Shown here: one piece after another, positions 37,625-41,803 of the stretch | Numbering within the stretch: position 1 is the first letter of the stretch | Layout of the letters: each line of letters begins with the position of its first letter | Assembly (NCBI RefSeq): GCF_030849505.1 | Contig: NZ_JAUJFI010000033.1 | Span: 1 to 41,803, forward strand | Direction of reading: 5' to 3' | DNA from: Azospirillum isscasi | Lineage (GTDB): Bacteria > Pseudomonadota > Alphaproteobacteria > Azospirillales > Azospirillaceae | Length of the DNA stretch: 41,803 nucleotides | Notes under the pieces: model-generated | The model's input: the letters and a program-made list of their open reading frames with translations, nothing else | What the model was told of the DNA's origin: nothing | The model's database searches: none | Translations under genes and position numbers: made by a program

Positions 37625-38286
37625 GGGAGGGACCTCTTGTCGTCTGGACTGAGCGTGTCGTCTGGGCTGTACGAAGCGGGGCCGGGAAGCGCGACCAGCG
37701 GCACCGCCGGTCGGGATGCGACGACAGCGGAGCCGATGACGATCAGGCGGGGGAGGGCCGGTGTTGCCGGGGCGGCGGACGCCGGCCGGACGGAAGCCTC
37801 CTATCCGGGAAAATCACGGGCAGATCCCATCCGGAACGACCGGGCCATCCATGGTGCATACAACCCTAATCAGATAGAAGTTCTATTTGTTTCGCATTTG
37901 AAGCTTAGTCGTTTCGGAGGTCATACGCAAGTAGGTTGCTAATAAGTAAATTTGTTCACGCAAACATACGGGGTATGCGCTCAATTAATTACCTACAAAA
38001 GAATGCATCCTGAGAATTTGATGTCTGTGGATTGCATCCTTCAGCCGCCGCTGCTCTGTATGACTGCGACGCCTTGGAACCAGAAAAATCAGGGGCTGAA
38101 AAACCGGTGCGGCCATCGGGCGGCGGCATTGCGGAATCGGCTGCGGGGCCGCAGGCGGCAGCCAGGAAGGTGGGGAGGAAAAGGAAAGCCGGACAAAACG
38201 AAAAAGGCCGGCGCCCGGAGGCCCAGCCTTGTTCAATCAACGGTCCTTCCGTCCCCTTCGGAGGATTATCGCCTCCGCCGGGAAAA
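37625..38286. promoter_or_regulatory. 662-bp intergenic region with AT-rich core upstream of the aldolase gene
   Basis: No gene is supported here. Near the aldolase a direct repeat GTCGTCTGG-A/G-CTG occurs at 37639 and 37657 (18-bp period), close to the ribosome-binding site. The segment 37850-38060 is much richer in A+T than the window. It contains the 13-mer GTTCACGCAAACA (37954-37966), a CATAC-GGG-GTATG palindrome (37965-37977), a further ACGCAA word at 37925-37930 and GTGCATACAAC at 37855. The right end holds the tRNA-Gly terminator (38196-38231) and a CGGAGG/CCTCCG hairpin (38260-38278). Confidence 0.5.
38196..38231 (-). terminator. Intrinsic terminator of tRNA-Gly
   Basis: On the minus strand AAGGCTGG and CCGGCCTT (38224-38231 and 38205-38212, one G-T pair) form the stem, with GCC/GGC pairing inside the loop, followed by TTTTTCGTTTT. 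Confidence 0.75.
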
Positions 38287-38361
38287 TGGAGCGGGCGAAG
38301 GGATTCGAACCCTCGACCCCAACCTTGGCAAGGTTGTGCTCTACCCCTGAGCTACGCCCGC
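38287..38361 (-). tRNA. tRNA-Gly (anticodon GCC)
   Basis: Read on the minus strand, the acceptor stem GCGGGCG/CGCCCGC, D-arm AGCTCAGGGGTAGAGC, anticodon stem-loop CAACC-TTGCCAA-GGTTG (anticodon GCC) and T-arm GAGGGTTCGAATCCCTT form a full cloverleaf. T and encoded CCA follow. No truncation or integrase gene is seen at its 3' end. Confidence 0.98.
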
Positions 38362-38418
38362 GCTCCGTTTCGCTGCCGTTCGGACCCTGTGTCGGTGCCG
38401 TCCGGCGGCGTGCGGCGG

Positions 38419-38446
38419 ACTATACTCATCGATCGGCGCAATGCAA
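38419..38446 (-). promoter_or_regulatory. Promoter of tRNA-Gly
   Basis: On the minus strand TTGCAT (38441-38446) and TATAGT (38419-38424) are 16 bp apart, about 57 bp before the mature tRNA 5' end. Confidence 0.7.
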
Positions 38447-38510
38447 GCGTCATGTTTCACTTTTTTCGGGCGCCTGGACGAATTTTCCCCGCACCGCTAA
38501 AGATGGGTCC

Positions 38511-39062
38511 ATGGACACCCGCAACACCCCCGAGGGCACGGCCGAGGAGCCGCTGCCGACGAGCCCGGAGCAGCTCCTGGAGCATCTGACGGCGCTCGGC
38601 ATCCGCACGACGACCCACAGCCACCCGCCGTTGCACACGGTGGAGGAGAGCAAGGCGCTGCGCGGCGCGCTGCCCGGCGGCCATTGCAAGAACCTGTTCC
38701 TGAAGGACAAGAAGGAGCAGCACTGGCTGGTGGTCGCGCTGGAGGACGCGCGGGTGGAGCTGAACCGGTTCGACAAGGTGATCGGGTCGGCGCGGCTGTC
38801 CTTCGCCTCCGCCGACCGGCTGTGGCGGCATCTCGGCGTGCGGCCCGGCTCGGTCACGCCCTTCGCGCTGGTCAACGACCGGGAGCGGCGGGTGAGGGTT
38901 GTGCTTCAGGAACAGATGCTGGCGCACGACCCGCTGAACTACCATCCGCTGCTGAACGACCGGACCACGGCCATCGGGGCGGCGGATCTGCTGCGCTTCA
39001 TCCGGGCCGGCGGGCACGAGCCGCTGATCGTGCCCTTCGGCGAGGAGCCTTCGGACCCGTAG
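38511..39062 (+). CDS. YbaK/ProX-type aminoacyl-tRNA deacylase
   Basis: This 183-residue cytosolic protein has the YbaK/EbsC fold that clears mischarged tRNA (typically Ala-tRNA-Pro for ProX/PrdX) in trans. Visible family blocks are LGIRTTTHSHPPLHTVEESK, LPGGHCKNLFLKDKKEQHWL with the catalytic-type lysines (KNLFLKDKK), FASADRLWRHLGVRPGSVTP and the terminal NDRTTAIGAADLLRFIRAGG. The first 25 residues are a Pro/Glu-rich tail. The ATG at 38511 is the only start that gives the usual length. The gene is divergent from tRNA-Gly; the shared 149 bp holds the tRNA promoter. Confidence 0.92.
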   Translation: MDTRNTPEGTAEEPLPTSPEQLLEHLTALGIRTTTHSHPPLHTVEESKALRGALPGGHCKNLFLKDKKEQHWLVVALEDARVELNRFDKVIGSARLSFASADRLWRHLGVRPGSVTPFALVNDRERRVRVVLQEQMLAHDPLNYHPLLNDRTTAIGAADLLRFIRAGGHEPLIVPFGEEPSDP

Positions 39063-39122
39063 CCGACGCTTGCTTAACGCGCTCCGTGCGCTCATCTATC
39101 ACGCGAGATCGCAAAGGGATAC

Positions 39123-40082
39123 GTGACCGCCATGTTCTCCATTCCGCCCGCCAACAAGCCCGCCGCCGCCGGTGCCGCCCCCGCCGCCGGTGACCTGATC
39201 AAGGACAGCAGCGACCGCGCCTTCATGGCCGACGTCATCGAGGCGTCGCAGGCGGTCCCGGTGATCGTCGATTTCTGGGCGCCCTGGTGCGGCCCGTGCA
39301 AGCAGCTCGGCCCGATCCTGGAAAAGACGGTGCTGGCCGCGAAGGGCAAGGTGCGGCTGGTCAAGATCGACACCGACAAGGACCCGATGATCGCCTCGCA
39401 GCTCCGCGTGCAGTCGATCCCGGCGGTTTACGCCTTCTTCCAGGGCCGCCCGGTGGACGGCTTCATGGGCGCCCTGCCGGAATCGCAGGTGAAGGCCTTC
39501 GTGGAGAAGCTGGTGAAGCTGGCCGGTGCCGCGGGCGGCGGCGAGGGCGACATCCTGGAGGAGGCGCTGGCCCAGGCCAAGGAGGCGCTGGAGGCCGGCG
39601 ACACCCAGACCGCGTCGGAGATCTACGGCGAGATCCTGCAGGCCGATCCGGAGAACCTGAACGCCGCGGCCTACGCCGGGCTGGTCCGCTGCCTGATCGT
39701 CAACGAGGATCTGGACCGCGCCAAGCAGATGCTGGGCAAGGTGCCGGAGCAGATCGCCAAGGACAAGGAGATCGCCGCGGTGCGCAGCGCGCTGGAGGTC
39801 GCCGAGCAGGCCGCCAACGCCGGCCCGATCCCAGAGCTGATGGAGAAGCTCGCCCAGAACCAGGACGACCACGAGGCCCGCTTCGACCTCGCGCTCGCGC
39901 TGTTCGCCGCCGGCAAGCGCGAGGCCGCGGTGGACGAGCTTCTGGAACTGGTGCGCCGCGACCGCGGCTGGAACGACGAGGCCGCCCGCAAGCAGCTCGT
40001 CAAGTTCTTCGAAGCCTTCGGCCCGACCGATCCGCTGACCGTGCAGAGCCGCCGCCGCCTGTCCTCGATCCTGTTCCGCTGA
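39123..40082 (+). CDS. cnoX: CnoX-like thioredoxin-TPR protein
   Basis: This 319-residue protein combines a thioredoxin domain (about 25-130) with a C-terminal helical TPR-like region (about 140-319). The redox site WCGPC (C56, C59) in VIVDFWAPWCGPCKQLGPIL is intact, with the cis-Pro loop IPAVYAFFQGRPVDGFMG. The C-terminal half repeats ALEAGDTQTASEIYGEILQA-type helices. CnoX of E. coli (YbbN) is a chaperedoxin that passes clients to GroEL and DnaK but lost the redox cysteines; alphaproteobacterial members keep them. The GTG at 39123 was chosen because AAAGGG lies 7-12 bp ahead; an ATG at 39132 is the alternative. A Lon-N gene follows. Confidence 0.92.
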   Translation: MTAMFSIPPANKPAAAGAAPAAGDLIKDSSDRAFMADVIEASQAVPVIVDFWAPWCGPCKQLGPILEKTVLAAKGKVRLVKIDTDKDPMIASQLRVQSIPAVYAFFQGRPVDGFMGALPESQVKAFVEKLVKLAGAAGGGEGDILEEALAQAKEALEAGDTQTASEIYGEILQADPENLNAAAYAGLVRCLIVNEDLDRAKQMLGKVPEQIAKDKEIAAVRSALEVAEQAANAGPIPELMEKLAQNQDDHEARFDLALALFAAGKREAAVDELLELVRRDRGWNDEAARKQLVKFFEAFGPTDPLTVQSRRRLSSILFR

Positions 40083-40175
40083 CCGCGGCCGGCGGCCCGG
40101 AACCGCGTCCGCGCCGCCGCCCGCTCCGTTCGCCTTCACTCTGTTCGCCGTGCGCAGGGGTTCTATATTCGTCGC

Positions 40176-40868
40176 ATGAGCCGGAACCCCATCGCCCCAT
40201 CGCCGGACCGCCTGCCGCGGCTGCTGCCGATCTTCCCGCTTGCGGGGGTCCTGCTGCTGCCGCGCGGGCGCCTTCCCCTGAACATCTTCGAGCCGCGTTA
40301 CCTCGCGATGGTCGAGGACGCGCTGGCCGGTGACCGCATGATCGGCATGATCCAGCCCGCCGATCCGGCCTGCCGCGAGCGGGAACCGGCGGTCTACGGC
40401 ACCGGCTGCGCCGGGCGGATCACCAGCTTCGCCGAGACGGAGGATGGCCGCTACCTCATCACCCTGACCGGCGTCTGCCGCTTCGCCATCATGCGGGAGC
40501 TGGAAGGCCAGCGCGGCTACCGCCGCGTCGCCGCCGACTGGGAGCGTTTCTCCGGCGACCTGATCGAGCCACTGGAGGGCGGCGGGGCCGTGGGCGACGG
40601 AGGCGGGCTGGACCGTCCGCGGCTGCTGGCCGGGCTGAAGGGGTATTTCAAGATGCAGGGGCTGTCGGTGGACTGGAAGGCCATCGATTGCACCCCCGAC
40701 GAACGGCTGGTGACCTCGCTGGCCATGATCTGCCCCTTTTCACCCAGCGAGAAGCAGGCCCTCCTGGAGACGCCGGATCTGCCGGAGCGCGCGAAGCTCT
40801 TGATCGCCCTGGTGGAGATGGCCATTCTCGACGGCCACGAGGGCGACGGCGGCGCGCTGCGTCACTGA
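40176..40868 (+). CDS. LON peptidase substrate-binding domain protein
   Basis: This 230-residue stand-alone Lon N-domain protein lacks the AAA and protease parts. The N-terminal fold is seen in LPIFPLAGVLLLPRGRLPLN and IFEPRYLAMVEDALAGDRMI (the F-E-P-R-Y signature), then YGTGCAGRITSFAETEDGRY and VCRFAIMRELEGQRGYRR. A helical C-terminal half follows, with MICPFSPSEKQALLETPDLP. Such proteins are conserved in alphaproteobacteria and act presumably in binding unfolded proteins, but the role is not established. It lies between cnoX and the Trm112-like gene, an order seen in many relatives that suggests a protein-quality or tRNA-modification neighbourhood. Confidence 0.93.
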   Translation: MSRNPIAPSPDRLPRLLPIFPLAGVLLLPRGRLPLNIFEPRYLAMVEDALAGDRMIGMIQPADPACREREPAVYGTGCAGRITSFAETEDGRYLITLTGVCRFAIMRELEGQRGYRRVAADWERFSGDLIEPLEGGGAVGDGGGLDRPRLLAGLKGYFKMQGLSVDWKAIDCTPDERLVTSLAMICPFSPSEKQALLETPDLPERAKLLIALVEMAILDGHEGDGGALRH

Positions 40869-40919
40869 GTCCCTTCCTTGACAACCGACACTGTTCCTTC
40901 CGACTGCGAGGCCCGATCC

Positions 40920-41156
40920 ATGAGCGCCCATCCCCACGACGACCCGCCCGCCGACGGCAAGACCCAGGCGCGCGTCGATCCGAAGCTTCTGGAGATCCTC
41001 GTCTGCCCGCTGACCAAGGGGCCGCTGCGCTACGACGCGGAGCGCGCCGAGCTGATCAGCGACCGCGCCGGGCTGGCCTATCCGATCCGCGACGGCATCC
41101 CGATCATGCTGATCGACGAGGCCCGCAGCCTCGACGGGAAGCCGGGGGCCGCCTGA
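40920..41156 (+). CDS. Trm112 family protein (YcaR-like)
   Basis: This 78-residue protein carries the Trm112/YcaR signature [20 protein letters not shown], then [20 protein letters not shown]. Eukaryotic Trm112 is an activator subunit of methyltransferases; the bacterial role is unknown, and only one of the zinc-site cysteines remains. The ATG at 40920 gives the family length; a TTG at 40878 would add 14 residues. The stop codon overlaps the next start (TGATG), so the DUF971 gene is translationally coupled. Confidence 0.92.
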   Translation: MSAHPHDDPPADGKTQARVDPKLLEILVCPLTKGPLRYDAERAELISDRAGLAYPIRDGIPIMLIDEARSLDGKPGAA

Positions 41157-41560
41157 TGTCCGACGAGCAGTTCGCGTCGGACGCCTTCGGCACGAAGCAC
41201 TGGCCGGTGGAAGTCCGGCTGAAGAAGGAGGAGAAGCGGCTGGAGGTCGATTTCGACAACGGCCGGACCTTCTCCTACCCCGCGGAGTTCCTGCGCGTCC
41301 ACAGCCCCTCCGCCGAGGTGCAGGGCCACGGCCCCGGCCAGAAGCAGACCGTTTCGGGCCGCCGCCACGTCGGCATAATGAGCCTGGAGGCGATCGGCCA
41401 TTACGCCCTGCGCATCGTGTTCGACGACCTGCACGACAGCGGCATCTATTCCTGGAAGCTGCTGTACGAGCTGGGCGAGGACCAGGACCGCCTGTGGGCG
41501 GAGTATCTGGCGGAACTGGACGCCAAGGGGCTGAGCCGCGACCCCCGGGGCCGGCGCTGA
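41156..41560 (+). CDS. DUF971 (gamma-butyrobetaine hydroxylase-like N-terminal domain) protein
   Basis: This 134-residue protein is a single DUF971 domain: WPVEVRLKKEEKRLEVDFDN, TFSYPAEFLRVHSPSAEVQG, RHVGIMSLEAIGHYALRIVF and DDLHDSGIYSWKLLYELGED match the family pattern, in which zinc and redox roles are proposed. The domain occurs alone, at the N-terminus of gamma-butyrobetaine hydroxylases, or fused to Mrp-type Fe-S carriers; here it stands alone. It starts within the stop codon of the Trm112-like gene. The function is unknown. Confidence 0.9.
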   Translation: MSDEQFASDAFGTKHWPVEVRLKKEEKRLEVDFDNGRTFSYPAEFLRVHSPSAEVQGHGPGQKQTVSGRRHVGIMSLEAIGHYALRIVFDDLHDSGIYSWKLLYELGEDQDRLWAEYLAELDAKGLSRDPRGRR

Positions 41561-41641
41561 GGGGACGGAAGCGGGGTGCGGCATTCCGCCGCGGCTCCGC
41601 TTTTTCGTGTGCGGCCTTTCCGTGCGCTGTGGCGCGGAATG

Positions 41642-41669
41642 TTGCGCTTTCATGGAAATGGCGTAGATA
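41642..41669 (+). promoter_or_regulatory. Candidate promoter for the last gene
   Basis: TTGCGC (41642-41647) and TAGATA (41664-41669) are separated by 16 bp, about 30 bp before the ATG at 41700. Confidence 0.4.
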
Positions 41670-41699
41670 ACGGCCCATCGACCGTTCCTCCGCCGCAGG

Positions 41700-41803
41700 A
41701 TGACCGCCGTGACCGCGACCGACCCGCCCGGCGCGACCGCCAGCCAGACCGCCGCTCCTGAAGCCGGCCCGCCGCCCGCCGGCGGCGCCGGGCTGCCCGT
41801 CCC
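41700..41803 (+). CDS. Start of an unidentified gene (partial, cut by window end)
   Basis: An ATG at 41700 preceded by AGGA opens a frame that continues to the window edge. The 34 visible residues (MTAVTATDPPGATASQTAAP...) form a Pro/Ala/Thr-rich disordered tail that gives no family. The gene could be any protein with a flexible N-terminus. Confidence 0.5.
   Translation, partial: MTAVTATDPPGATASQTAAPEAGPPPAGGAGLPV

Noticed and set aside
38287..38361. tRNA-Gly as an integrated-element attachment site
   Set aside because: No integrase, no duplicated tRNA 3' end and its own promoter and terminator are intact; only the AT-rich neighbour hints at transfer.

Overview
This window is a high-GC, gene-dense chromosomal segment of an alphaproteobacterium. 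Gene content and codon bias fit Azospirillum or a close Rhodospirillales relative. Supporting features are the rsmB-heparinase-purH order, a mitofilin-like protein behind hemC-hemD, a DUF1674 (SDHAF4-like) protein, the 180-kDa type NAD-glutamate dehydrogenase, and a thioredoxin/Lon-N/Trm112/DUF971 block. I see no rRNA, insertion sequence, phage gene, integrase or CRISPR array.

Layout. 1-3.6 kb (minus): a methyltransferase, hemC, hemD and a Mic60-like membrane protein cut by the window edge. 3.7-7.2 kb (plus): tsaD, a GNAT acetyltransferase, gpsA, a YciI-like protein and an EVE-domain protein, with a long inverted repeat built of 8-bp units behind gpsA. 7.3-10.3 kb: a small unknown protein, acetyl-CoA synthetase and a convergent SDHAF4-like gene, separated by several palindromes. 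10.4-18.1 kb (plus): htpX, a DHH phosphoesterase, an unknown protein, rsmB (carrying an in-frame 12-bp tandem repeat), a heparinase II/III family protein and purH. 18.1-22.7 kb (minus): a small unknown protein, an UMF1-type MFS permease, a 339-aa unknown and a TPR protein fused to a protein-arginine-methyltransferase-like domain. 23.0-31.1 kb: a Calx-beta/RTX secreted protein, NAD-glutamate dehydrogenase, and a receiver-HD-GYP protein with altered key residues.

31.4-37.6 kb is the accessory-looking part. Two closely related TctC-type periplasmic binding proteins in opposite orientation flank a chemoreceptor. The minus-strand series RraA-like aldolase, AEC permease, TctC and MCP looks like one organic-acid uptake, catabolism and chemotaxis unit. 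The upstream regions are unusually AT-rich and share a 13-bp word. 38.2 kb to the end: tRNA-Gly(GCC) with a clear promoter and terminator, a YbaK/ProX-type deacylase, a CnoX-like thioredoxin, a Lon-N protein, a Trm112-like protein, a DUF971 protein and the start of one more gene.

The most noteworthy items are the bacterial TPR-PRMT protein, the TctC/MCP/TctC cluster with its shared upstream motif, the degenerate receiver on an HD-GYP protein, the structured intergenic repeats and the rsmB tandem repeat. All calls come from reading the sequence; no database search was run.
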